Source: Niastella sp. (GTDB taxonomy: Bacteria > Bacteroidota > Bacteroidia > Chitinophagales > Chitinophagaceae). Taken from it: DNA of 64,000 nt. The stretch is from NCBI GenBank assembly GCA_016710595.1, contig JADJVM010000008.1, forward strand, positions 744,001 through 808,000, written 5' to 3'. This document shows positions 12,642-21,400 of this stretch, in pieces. Each line of letters opens with the position of its first letter. The first letter of the stretch is position 1. Position numbers and translations under genes: made by a program. The notes under the pieces were generated by a model. That model searched no databases. It worked only from the letters and a program-made list of their open reading frames with translations, and was not told the DNA's origin.

Positions 12642-14731
12642 TTCTCTTCTTTTATATTTATAGAAAATGCCGATGCAGGCAACCCTGCTTCATTTATAAG
12701 ATTTGCACGGGTAAAAGGTTGCCAGGCATATACCAATCTTTTAATTTTTTCTTTGGCAGGAATGCTGAATTCAATTTTATTTTCATGAATTACCCCGTTT
12801 GCCGGAATAAAAATTCCCTTATGATTTACCAGTTCAAAACCTGTTAATGGCTGATTATTTTTAGTTGACAATGTGATGGCATTGGCAAATGAAAGTATCA
12901 ATCTATTGTTTTTCATTTTTATTGATTGCCATACTGGGCCCGAAGCTGTTATGTTTTTATGATATGAAAATTTCTCTACCAGCAAGGCCAAACGCTCAGC
13001 AATAATTTTTTTATTTTTTGGATGCACATTTAAAGAATCGCCAACATCGAGGCTCACGGCCATATAAGTCCTGGGATTTTCAACAGGTAAAAATGATTGC
13101 ATTTCCCTGAAGTATGTCCATGAGGGACGATTTATGGAAGAAAGTTGTACAAAATAAAATGGTAATTCGCTGTTCCATTTTTTACGCCAGTCTGAAAGCA
13201 TCGCTTTATATAATTTTGGGTACAGGTCAGGATTGTGTGCATTGCTTTCACCCTGGTACCAAAGGATCCCTTTTATGGGAAAATGGCTCAATGAATCTAT
13301 TGCCGACTCAAAAATATAAGCAGGATCATAAGGATGACGCTGATTGGGATTCGTAGAATTTTTTAAATTTACGCCTGCCCTTTCTTTTACCCAGGGCATA
13401 TAAAAATCTGATGTACGCCATTTGCCCAGCATATCAACCAACAAATCGTCTTGCTCCATTGTATATCTGCTAATCCAGGATTCAATGGGCGCACCACCCA
13501 CTGCAATTTGTATTAAACCAATTGGAATATTTTCTTTTTCAGAAATTTTGTTAGCAAAATAAATTGCAATGGCAGAAAATTCTGACACATTTTTTGCATT
13601 GGGCATGTTCCATTTGCCTGAAAAATATTCAAGCTTATTTATTTTATTCAGTGTTACAGAATCCCATTCAATATTATCTGTCTGTGCAAGTTGTTCATAT
13701 TTCAATAAATGCAGATTCTTATTACCGAGTGCATGTGATAATGCTTCTTCAGCATCATCTGCATTCTTTAATTCCATTGCCATATTCGATTGGCCGGAAC
13801 ATAACCATACATCACCTATCCAAATATTTTGAATGTGAATGTTGTTCGCCTCGTTTGTAATTGTCGCCTGCAATGGACCTGTAGCTTGCATGGCAGGAAA
13901 AATAAATTTCCAATTTCCATCATCATCAGTAATTGTCTTTTTTATTTGTTGATTAAAATTTATGACAACAGGAGTACCCACATTTGCTTTACCATAAAAA
14001 CAAATGGGTTGCTGCCTTTGCAACACCATATTATCATTAAAAAAAGAAGGAATGTTTAAGCCCCCATAATTACCTGTAATTTTTTGATAGGCAATTGTAG
14101 CAATAATACCTGCTCCTTCTGCATCTGGGTGTAAATTATCGGCAAACAAATCTGGACGGCGTTGCAGGGGATTATAAATATCAATCAAGCCCGTATTGTT
14201 TTCTTTTGCAATGCCGGGAATCTTTTCCTGTATTTGCCAAAACCAATCACGGGTGCCAGATTTAAAACGAGGGTGGCCACTGAATATAGGGCTTAGCCTG
14301 CAAATAAATATTTTTACTGAAGCATTTACCTGGCGCAAAGTGTCAATTAGCCATGCATAATCAGCTTCAAAATCATCTTTATAATTGGGCCAGTTGCGGG
14401 GGTCTGTATCATTCAATCCCAGATGGATAATTGCAATGTCGGGTTTAAAAGAAAGCGCCTGTATAAATTTATCTGTTTTATAATATGGTTTATGACCATT
14501 ACGTAAAAGTGTTGCGCCACTATAGCCAAAAATTTTTACATCGTACCCATCTCCACATTTTTTTTGTAATTGTGCAGGGTATGCATCCTGCATGGGATCA
14601 CTTAATAAATAACCGGCTGTAATGGAATTGCCAATACAGGCAACTTTTATTTTTTTTGATTGTGAAAAACCAATCGAAGTTGAAAAAAATAAAAGCGCTA
14701 CCCATAAAATTTTTAAAACACAACGCTCCAT
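12638..14731 (-). CDS. Two-domain esterase: SGNH hydrolase fused to sialate O-acetylesterase
   Basis: Exported 697-residue protein that should remove O-acetyl groups from sialic acids so that sialidase and lyase can act. Signal peptide 1-24 (GFSQ). The N-terminal SGNH/GDSL domain (about 28-220) has ACIGNSITAG with Ser36, GLNDTD, and DNLHPD with Asp198/His201. The C-terminal sialate O-acetylesterase (SASA) domain has CSGQSNMAME with Ser315, the block WYQGESNAHN, and a late VHPKNK His. Both halves therefore keep apparent catalytic residues. It lies 13 bp after the sialidase and overlaps the epimerase by four bases. Two esterases in one chain may deal with 4-O- and 9-O-acetyl sialic acids separately; that is inference. 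Confidence 0.9.
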   Translation of the reverse strand: MERCVLKILWVALLFFSTSIGFSQSKKIKVACIGNSITAGYLLSDPMQDAYPAQLQKKCGDGYDVKIFGYSGATLLRNGHKPYYKTDKFIQALSFKPDIAIIHLGLNDTDPRNWPNYKDDFEADYAWLIDTLRQVNASVKIFICRLSPIFSGHPRFKSGTRDWFWQIQEKIPGIAKENNTGLIDIYNPLQRRPDLFADNLHPDAEGAGIIATIAYQKITGNYGGLNIPSFFNDNMVLQRQQPICFYGKANVGTPVVINFNQQIKKTITDDDGNWKFIFPAMQATGPLQATITNEANNIHIQNIWIGDVWLCSGQSNMAMELKNADDAEEALSHALGNKNLHLLKYEQLAQTDNIEWDSVTLNKINKLEYFSGKWNMPNAKNVSEFSAIAIYFANKISEKENIPIGLIQIAVGGAPIESWISRYTMEQDDLLVDMLGKWRTSDFYMPWVKERAGVNLKNSTNPNQRHPYDPAYIFESAIDSLSHFPIKGILWYQGESNAHNPDLYPKLYKAMLSDWRKKWNSELPFYFVQLSSINRPSWTYFREMQSFLPVENPRTYMAVSLDVGDSLNVHPKNKKIIAERLALLVEKFSYHKNITASGPVWQSIKMKNNRLILSFANAITLSTKNNQPLTGFELVNHKGIFIPANGVIHENKIEFSIPAKEKIKRLVYAWQPFTRANLINEAGLPASAFSINIKEEK

Positions 14732-14744
14732 TTCATTTATATTT

Positions 14745-16310
14745 CTATTGAATGATTTCGCTAACCGGTATTTTTACAAAATACAAATCCCTGCTGCCTT
14801 CGTACAAAATCCCAATATGGTCATCATCAATTTTTGTTAAGCTGGAATAGCCAAAGCACATTCTTTCATCAATTAATAATTGATTGGCAGGCAACCAGGT
14901 TTCACCCATATCCAAACTGGCTTTGATGGTAATATTGTACCTGCCTGATGGCGTATTGGGGTTGCTAAAAAACAATACTTCCTTCAATTGGCCATTTACT
15001 TTTACACTTGCTTTTATAATGCTGCCCATACAAACCGGGTCGTGCAATGCATTATAAGAAGTAGCATGTTCCGTCCAGGATTTACCCATATCATTTGTTG
15101 TAGCAACACTTCTAAATGCTCCCCGGTTGTCCCGCATATTTAGCATTAAAGTTCCCGGAAATGTTTCCACCACCTGGCTTTCGGTGGTATTTGATTTTGG
15201 TCCATTTATTTTACCTGTCCAGCTTTTACCATGATCTTCGCTATAGATGATAGTAGAAAACGGCATTTTATTTTCATCCCAATATTGTGCTGCAAAAACT
15301 AATTTTCCATCTTGCATTGCAATGCCGCTTCCGGGGCCATTAAAAAATATTCGCCATGCCGGGTTTTTAATTTGTGGCGTAATGGTATAAGGTTCGCTCC
15401 AGGTAAGGCCATCATCACTGCTGCTTACTAAAACAAATTGCCCGGTAGAATCTGGAGATAAACCGGGTAATGAACCTGTTATAGAGCGGTTGCCTTTACT
15501 CCATAATGCAGCTACCCAAATTTTATTTGTTATGGGATCAAATAAAACAGAAGGATCCCCTACTCCATTATTTTCCTGGGGCAACCCCATATCCATAATC
15601 ACTTTCATAGGTTGCCAGCTTTGGCCAGCATCCATACTGCGGCTCATGCCCACATCAATATTTCCGGGAAGGTCTCTGGATGTGGTATAACGAATATCAT
15701 AAACTGAAATTAAAGTTCCTTTATTGGTTATCGCAATACCCGGAATGCGATAGGAATGAATATTATCATCTCCAGCTTTGCGAACGGCAAAACCTGAATG
15801 TTTTACAAACCCGGAGTTCGATTCTATTACTTCATATGATTTTCCATGAATGCTGAAAATTTGTTTGCAATGCAATTCAATCAAATCATTTATACCGGAG
15901 GTATTTTTTAAAACAACACTTAGCCACAGGAATTGAATGCCCGGCTTTTGTTGCAATTGTATGGGAATATCAAAAGATGTAAACAATGGGTTGAGACTGC
16001 CTATCAAAGTATTCGTATGAAAAGGTTCGGCACCGGTAAGGTACACATCTATCTTATCAATATTTTTTAATGAAGATGCATTCAGGTTGCATTGTAATTT
16101 AGTAAACTGCTGATCGGTATTACCTGCGGGAACTGATACAGCAATGCGTAACACCGGGTTAGCTGGCATCGCTTTCAGTACCGGTATGGCAGCAGAATAA
16201 GCAACCGCTTTAATTTCGCCGGGAGCCTTATTTGATTTTTTTATAACGGAACAACCATTCATCAAAATCATAAAAATAAAACCGCAATAAAGAGAACTCA
16301 ATAATTTCAT
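14745..16310 (-). CDS. Exo-alpha-sialidase (GH33), lipoprotein
   Basis: Releases terminal sialic acid from glycoconjugates. It has 521 residues, with a lipobox Cys20 (ILMNGC), so it is anchored in a membrane, probably facing the periplasm or cell surface. The N-terminal beta-sandwich (about 45-165) resembles the extra domain of Bacteroides sialidases. The six-bladed propeller follows, with YRIP (Arg188), several Asp boxes (SMDAGQSW, SSDDGLTW, SEDHGKSW, TNDMGKSW, SLDMGETW), candidate triad arginines in LNMRDN and SGRYN, a Glu in TESQVVE and the nucleophile Tyr in FGYSS. It lies 10 bp after the transporter and 13 bp before the esterase. Confidence 0.95.
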   Translation of the reverse strand: MKLLSSLYCGFIFMILMNGCSVIKKSNKAPGEIKAVAYSAAIPVLKAMPANPVLRIAVSVPAGNTDQQFTKLQCNLNASSLKNIDKIDVYLTGAEPFHTNTLIGSLNPLFTSFDIPIQLQQKPGIQFLWLSVVLKNTSGINDLIELHCKQIFSIHGKSYEVIESNSGFVKHSGFAVRKAGDDNIHSYRIPGIAITNKGTLISVYDIRYTTSRDLPGNIDVGMSRSMDAGQSWQPMKVIMDMGLPQENNGVGDPSVLFDPITNKIWVAALWSKGNRSITGSLPGLSPDSTGQFVLVSSSDDGLTWSEPYTITPQIKNPAWRIFFNGPGSGIAMQDGKLVFAAQYWDENKMPFSTIIYSEDHGKSWTGKINGPKSNTTESQVVETFPGTLMLNMRDNRGAFRSVATTNDMGKSWTEHATSYNALHDPVCMGSIIKASVKVNGQLKEVLFFSNPNTPSGRYNITIKASLDMGETWLPANQLLIDERMCFGYSSLTKIDDDHIGILYEGSRDLYFVKIPVSEIIQ

Positions 16311-16319
16311 CTTGATATT

Positions 16320-17600
16320 TTAAATATGATCGAAATCGTTTGCCTTCGGTTTTAAGATAGAAAGCTGGATGATTAAAGCAACTACAATTACCGCTGCCAT
16401 CATCGCAAAGCTTTTGCCCAGGTTTCCTTCATCGGTTGACTTGCCCAAAAAATCGGTAATGAAGGCGCCTGCAAAAACACCCACCATATTCATCAATCCA
16501 TAAGCCGTTGCCCTGTACCTGGCAGATACAAACTGGCATAAGATGGGCATATTGTTCGCATCGAACATACCAAAGCCGAAACCAAAACAAACGGCAGAAC
16601 CAATAATCGCAAAAAAGGAATGGCCAAAGCCGATGAACATCAATGCCGGAATGGTTAATGCTAAACCGATCGCACTGGTATATATCCTTCCCTTCAGGTT
16701 TTTCTGTACCCACCTGTCAGATAGGATTCCACCAAATATGACACCCAAAAATGATGAAGCTGCAATACTGATGGTTGATAATGGTCCTGCTGTTGCCATA
16801 TCAATATTCAAATTTTCTGCAAACAGGGTCGGCAACCAATTCTTAACACCCCAACCCGGCAAACTGGGTATTGCAAAATAAAATAAGATCACCCAAAAAG
16901 ATATATTGGTGAATAAAATACCAAGCCCTTTCAGTAATGGTATTTTTGATTTTACCTGATTATTAACGACTGTATTTTTCTGCAGGTGATTTTTTTTCTC
17001 CCTTAAAAATAAAATTAAAACCAAAGAGTAAATGATACCAATGATACCAAAATAATGAAATGCCAATTGCCAGGAAAATTCATGTGCAATGGTAGCGCCA
17101 AAACCACCTAAGGCCTGCCCCATATATAAACCCGTCATGTGAATACCAATAGCAAGTGACCTTGTTTTTCCTGTGTGATAATCTGCAATTAATGCAAGCC
17201 CCGCAGGAATATATAAGGCTTCGCTAACACCCATGATGGCTCTAAGCCAGTATAACTGCTGGAATGTAGTTGCATATCCCATCATAAAAGTTACGCCACT
17301 CCATACAAAAAGGCTGCTTACAATTAACCATTTACGATTTAAACGATCTGCTATAATACCCGATAGCGGGCTCATGAAACCATATATCCAAAGGAAGATT
17401 GCCATGAGGTAACCAAAATTTTCAGCCTTTTGCAATTCATGAATATCAATCTCCATGGTAGGCTTCATGGTGCTTAACATTTGCCTGTCCATATAATTAA
17501 GTAAGGCAACTACCCAAAGCAATGCAACTACTACCCAGGCATATTTTTTATTCTGTGGACTGTTATTGTCAATAACATGTTGAGATATAATTTCTGGCAT
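16320..17600 (-). CDS. MFS transporter, probable sialic acid importer
   Basis: Inner-membrane major facilitator of 426 residues with about 12 hydrophobic segments. The loop 2-3 signature appears as GIIADRLNRKW, and a similar GILSDRWVQKN follows in the second half. It resembles the anion:cation symporter/sialate transporter branch (LLNYMDRQMLSTMKP near the N-terminus). It sits between NanM and the sialidase in the nan operon, 33 bp after NanM, so N-acetylneuraminate is the most likely cargo. The substrate rests on context; hexuronate transporters of the same branch look similar. Confidence 0.82.
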   Translation of the reverse strand: MPEIISQHVIDNNSPQNKKYAWVVVALLWVVALLNYMDRQMLSTMKPTMEIDIHELQKAENFGYLMAIFLWIYGFMSPLSGIIADRLNRKWLIVSSLFVWSGVTFMMGYATTFQQLYWLRAIMGVSEALYIPAGLALIADYHTGKTRSLAIGIHMTGLYMGQALGGFGATIAHEFSWQLAFHYFGIIGIIYSLVLILFLREKKNHLQKNTVVNNQVKSKIPLLKGLGILFTNISFWVILFYFAIPSLPGWGVKNWLPTLFAENLNIDMATAGPLSTISIAASSFLGVIFGGILSDRWVQKNLKGRIYTSAIGLALTIPALMFIGFGHSFFAIIGSAVCFGFGFGMFDANNMPILCQFVSARYRATAYGLMNMVGVFAGAFITDFLGKSTDEGNLGKSFAMMAAVIVVALIIQLSILKPKANDFDHI

Positions 17601-17633
17601 CGCAAAATTTAAAAAGTAAAAAAGAAATATTAA

Positions 17634-18770
17634 TTAAAAACTCACCTGCAATATATGGGGAGACCGCACACCTGCTTTTATTTCTCCACTTGGTATTAAA
17701 ATACAAGAACCCCATTCTACAGCAGTAGTAGTTACCGGGGTTGCAAAAGGAATTTCTCCAATCGTATCCCATTTACCAGATGAAATAGCGTAATGCAAAA
17801 TTTCTTTACTAAAACCGGGATGAGTAGAGAGTAGGTTATTTTTTTGTAAGATGAGCGATTGTTTCTTTGATTCATCATTTTCGTTTTTGATAGCAGCAAT
17901 CGTTTTTTCTACTTCATGAAAAGTATTACCCCGGTCTCCACCAAAGATAACCATTTCATCTTTGTTAATTGAAACCCCGGTTCCTGCACTTAATGAATAA
18001 GGCAATGATGCTTTTTGTTGCCATTCATTTTTTGAAATATCATACAAATACACATCATGATACAAATCACTTATACCATTACTATTTTTTTTACGGCCGC
18101 CTGCCAGCATTATTTGGTTTTCATTAAGGGCAGCCAGTACCGTATGCGAAACGGGATGAGGAATATTGGTTAACGGTTTCCATCCCTTTTCAATATTTTT
18201 TAAATCTATACAAACCCATTGTGCAGAAGCATCTGTTGGCGTTTCTCCGCCTGCAACAAATACCAGGTTACCTATCCGTGTTGCAGCCGCATTGCTAACT
18301 GGCACGGGAAGCTGCGGCAGGTTTTTAAAAATAATTTTCTTTGTCTTAGCATCCCATTGCATGAGCCAGGCTTTAGCTGATATGCCATTTTCATTTTCGC
18401 CACCGGCATAAAAAATTCCATTTGCTGTAGGAGAACAAGCAGGGTAAGCAATACTTTCTGGTAAGACAAATTTTTGAGTTACCAACTTAAGCTGATCTTT
18501 TTTACAATGAAAAAGATATACTTCATTGTAATATTTTTTCTTACCACCCTGCCAGGGAAAAGAATCAGGAAAATTGGCGCCTCCGCCTACAATAAAAACC
18601 CCCTTATCATTTCCGGTAACGGGACCGGCAAAACCAACGGATGGATTACCGTTTTGCCCTGGTAAATTTGCAGCGATATTCCATTGCATTTTTAAAATTT
18701 TATGTTGAGCAACAGCCGAACCGTTTACAATCAAACCAGCAATAATGATATAGCGCAAATTCTTTATCAT
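17634..18770 (-). CDS. nanM: N-acetylneuraminate epimerase (NanM-type, kelch propeller)
   Basis: Exported sialic acid mutarotase converting the alpha anomer released by sialidase to the beta anomer for uptake. The frame is open to 18827, but the ATG at 18770 gives a clean signal peptide (MIKNLRYIIIAGLIVNGSAVAQ) and starts 13 bp after the nanA stop, so I chose it (378 residues). Kelch-like repeats are visible: GVFIVGGGANFPD, GIFYAGGENENG, LVFVAGGETPTD, QIMLAGGRKKN and MVIFGGDRG. The GGGANFPDxFPWxGGKK segment is typical of NanM and of the cyclically permuted mutarotase family. Operon position between lyase and transporter supports the role. Confidence 0.9.
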   Translation of the reverse strand: MIKNLRYIIIAGLIVNGSAVAQHKILKMQWNIAANLPGQNGNPSVGFAGPVTGNDKGVFIVGGGANFPDSFPWQGGKKKYYNEVYLFHCKKDQLKLVTQKFVLPESIAYPACSPTANGIFYAGGENENGISAKAWLMQWDAKTKKIIFKNLPQLPVPVSNAAATRIGNLVFVAGGETPTDASAQWVCIDLKNIEKGWKPLTNIPHPVSHTVLAALNENQIMLAGGRKKNSNGISDLYHDVYLYDISKNEWQQKASLPYSLSAGTGVSINKDEMVIFGGDRGNTFHEVEKTIAAIKNENDESKKQSLILQKNNLLSTHPGFSKEILHYAISSGKWDTIGEIPFATPVTTTAVEWGSCILIPSGEIKAGVRSPHILQVSF

Positions 18771-18783
18771 GCAATAAGCCCAG

Positions 18784-19719
18784 CTATTTTGATTGGGCAA
18801 TTTGAGAACAAAATGAACCAAAGCCAAGTTGTTCTACATCCTTTTTAAACAAATCAAAATCATTTTTGTTCATATTTTTTACAGGCAACCTAAATTCACC
18901 ACAGTCTAAACCAATCATTTTCATATACGCTTTGCCAGTTGCAATGCCGCCATATTTTCCTAAAAGCTCAATCATATTAATTGATTTTTGCTGTAAGGCC
19001 CTGGCTTCATTTAATTTACCGTTGTTAAAAGCATCAATAAGATTATAATACAATGGCGCTGCATAATTAAAAGTGCTGCCTACTGCACCAGTAGCGCCTA
19101 CTGCTAATGCCGGTAACATATTTTCATCCCTGCCCCAAAGCATATCATACTTTCCATTTTTAAATTGTATGCATGAAAGAAAATCCATAAAATCTTCATG
19201 TGTATATTTAATTCCTGCAAAATTGGGAACCTTATCATCAATTTCTTTTAGCAGGCCAATCATAGGAAAGTTAACCCCCGTCAATACCGGGATATGATAA
19301 TAATAAAATGGCAGTTCGGGTACAGCAGATGCAAGTTCCATACATGCTTTTGCCAGCATAGAAACATTGGCAGGTTTAAAATAAAATGGAGCTGTAAAAG
19401 ATACTGCATCTATACCTGCGTCTTTTGCATACAATGCCAATTCTTTACATTCTGATATACAGGTGCCGCCCAATAAAACCATTGTTACAAATGCTGAATC
19501 ATTTTTTGTACATGCTGCCCAGGCATCCATCATTTTCATTTTCTCTTTAGCCGTCATTGAAACACCTTCGCCGGTGGAGCCACAAATAAATGCACCATTT
19601 ACATTATTTTCTTTAAGCATCTTATAATAAGCGGGAATAAGATTGATGTTCAAAGTACCATCTGGTAGCATGGGAGTAAATGGCGCTACAATTAATCCCT
19701 GTAAATGTTCTTGATTCAT
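18784..19719 (-). CDS. nanA: N-acetylneuraminate lyase
   Basis: Cytoplasmic class I aldolase splitting N-acetylneuraminate into ManNAc and pyruvate; 311 residues, the usual length of the DapA/NanA family. It has the carboxylate-binding loop GSTGEGVSM (about 47-55), the catalytic Tyr in YYYHIPVLTG (about Tyr141), and the Schiff-base Lys171 in FAGIKYTHED. The KYT/ED context after the lysine is typical of NanA and not of dihydrodipicolinate synthase. It follows SusD by 124 bp, a gap holding a strong hairpin, and precedes NanM by 13 bp. ManNAc would pass to the AGE epimerase three genes beyond NanM. Confidence 0.93.
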   Translation of the reverse strand: MNQEHLQGLIVAPFTPMLPDGTLNINLIPAYYKMLKENNVNGAFICGSTGEGVSMTAKEKMKMMDAWAACTKNDSAFVTMVLLGGTCISECKELALYAKDAGIDAVSFTAPFYFKPANVSMLAKACMELASAVPELPFYYYHIPVLTGVNFPMIGLLKEIDDKVPNFAGIKYTHEDFMDFLSCIQFKNGKYDMLWGRDENMLPALAVGATGAVGSTFNYAAPLYYNLIDAFNNGKLNEARALQQKSINMIELLGKYGGIATGKAYMKMIGLDCGEFRLPVKNMNKNDFDLFKKDVEQLGFGSFCSQIAQSK

Positions 19720-19773
19720 TATATAATTTTTAAACGATATAGCTTATCCTAATATAAATATAAGATTTAAAAT

Positions 19774-19795
19774 TCCGGGGATAGAAATCCCCGGA
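19774..19795 (-). promoter_or_regulatory. GC-rich intercistronic hairpin between SusD and nanA
   Basis: Perfect 9-bp stem TCCGGGGAT/ATCCCCGGA with a 4-nt loop, the most GC-rich hairpin in this AT-rich stretch. On the minus strand it is followed by ATTTTAAAT, a weak U-tract. It could be a partial terminator or an mRNA-stabilising/processing structure that keeps SusC/SusD expression above the downstream enzymes. Which of these applies cannot be told from sequence. Confidence 0.55.
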
Positions 19796-19843
19796 CGTTT
19801 GCTTGCTATATGATAATAAACGAAAAAATAATTATTAAGATTC

Positions 19844-21379
19844 TTAAAAAGCAGGATAGCCCGGCGTTTGTAAAAGCGCCCTATTGTTGGTTAAAGCATT
19901 CCTGCTTATTGGCCAAAGCAATTTATAGGCTTCGGTTGGTAATACAGTGGTATGTTCAAATACATAAGAATCACCAAACCTTCTAAGGTCCAACCATCTT
20001 TTGCCTTCAAATATAAATTCGAATAATCTTTCCTGAAGTAATGCTTCATTTGGATTGGCATCAATAGCCTGGTTTGGAAATCCCTGAACGGCTGCAACGT
20101 AATTGGAACCAAAAGCCCTGGCCCTTACAATATTTATTTCGGCGGCGGGGCTTTGGCTTAATAGTATTTTTGCTTCTGCTTTCATCAGCAATAAGTCAGC
20201 ATAACGATAAATAGGAAAATCATTTGTATAAATCCTGGAACCCAGGTTTTGTTCACCTTCATATTTTTTTACAAAACATCCCACAATATTATATACACCG
20301 GGAGCAGGGCTAGAATATGCAGGTTGTATGGTAAACCATTTGCGGCTATCCAGGTCATCGAATTTTCTAAATGTAGAAACAGTTACCGGCGCTCTTAATA
20401 AACCTCCCCAGTTATCCTGGTTCACATTAAATTTACGATTGCCAACGGAATCATAATAATTAGCAAGTAATGCTGTTTGCGGAAAAAAGGTACCTGCAAA
20501 TGGAAGTGTACTTTCATTTAGTTGATTGCGGATTGCAAAAATAATTTCATTATTCCCTTTATTATTTGCCGCAAATACATTTGCGAAAGAAGGCAATACC
20601 GTTAAGGATGGGATATTGGTTTCAATATCATTCAAAGCACTCAATGCCGTGTTGGCATCGGCTGTACCTCCGGTTCTGTGAGCTGTCCATAAATACACTT
20701 CGGCTTTCAGCATTTGCGTAGCTGCTTTTGACCAAAAGCTTCTTGTATTTCTAAAACTATAATCACCGCCGTAGTTAGTAAGCGAATTTTCAATATCAGC
20801 TTTTATTAATGTCATTACATCAGCCGCAGGGGAAGCTGCTTTTGCTAAATTAGATACATCAATAGATGCAACAGGTTCGGTTTGTATCACTACATCACCC
20901 CATGCCCTTGTTAATTGAAAATAATAATATGCCCTCATGCCATAAGCCAATCCCAAATAATAATTTTTATTTGCGGTTGTAACTACAGTAGTATTGATTA
21001 ATTTATCTATCAGTAAATTGATTTGTACGATATTGCTATAGAAATCGCCAAAATTACTCACACCGGCGGCATCCAGGCTAAGCGTTTGTTGCCAAAAGCG
21101 TTCTAAACCTTGTGTAGCTTCACCGCTAAAGGTACCGGCACTTCCGGGTTCGGTACCAAAAATATCAGCCCTCAATTCACCTAATGCTTGTATAGAAGAA
21201 GTATGAGAACGAAACCTGGCATGAATGCCATAAACGAATGCATCAAATTGCTCAGGAGATTTCCAATAGTTGGCATCGGTAATACTACTCACAGGAGATA
21301 AGTCTAATTGCTTATCGCATGAAACAGTGGATACGATTACCAGGATCCCTGAAATGAAATATATAAGTATCTTTTTCAT
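19844..21379 (-). CDS. SusD/RagB-family nutrient-binding lipoprotein (sialoglycan locus)
   Basis: Outer-membrane lipoprotein of 511 residues that caps the adjacent SusC-like transporter and captures glycan. The lipobox ends at Cys21 (VSTVSCDK). It shows SusD-family features: NYWKSPEQFDAFVYGIH near the start, the TPR-like helical region (GMRAYYYFQLTRAWGDV), the ADLLLMKAEAKIL helix, and the C-terminal EERLFEFIFEGKRWLDLRRFG-type block. It starts 21 bp after the SusC stop. The ligand is inferred from the operon: sialylated oligosaccharide or free sialic acid. Confidence 0.94.
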   Translation of the reverse strand: MKKILIYFISGILVIVSTVSCDKQLDLSPVSSITDANYWKSPEQFDAFVYGIHARFRSHTSSIQALGELRADIFGTEPGSAGTFSGEATQGLERFWQQTLSLDAAGVSNFGDFYSNIVQINLLIDKLINTTVVTTANKNYYLGLAYGMRAYYYFQLTRAWGDVVIQTEPVASIDVSNLAKAASPAADVMTLIKADIENSLTNYGGDYSFRNTRSFWSKAATQMLKAEVYLWTAHRTGGTADANTALSALNDIETNIPSLTVLPSFANVFAANNKGNNEIIFAIRNQLNESTLPFAGTFFPQTALLANYYDSVGNRKFNVNQDNWGGLLRAPVTVSTFRKFDDLDSRKWFTIQPAYSSPAPGVYNIVGCFVKKYEGEQNLGSRIYTNDFPIYRYADLLLMKAEAKILLSQSPAAEINIVRARAFGSNYVAAVQGFPNQAIDANPNEALLQERLFEFIFEGKRWLDLRRFGDSYVFEHTTVLPTEAYKLLWPISRNALTNNRALLQTPGYPAF

Positions 21380-21400
21380 AATTTTTATTTTTAAAATTCA

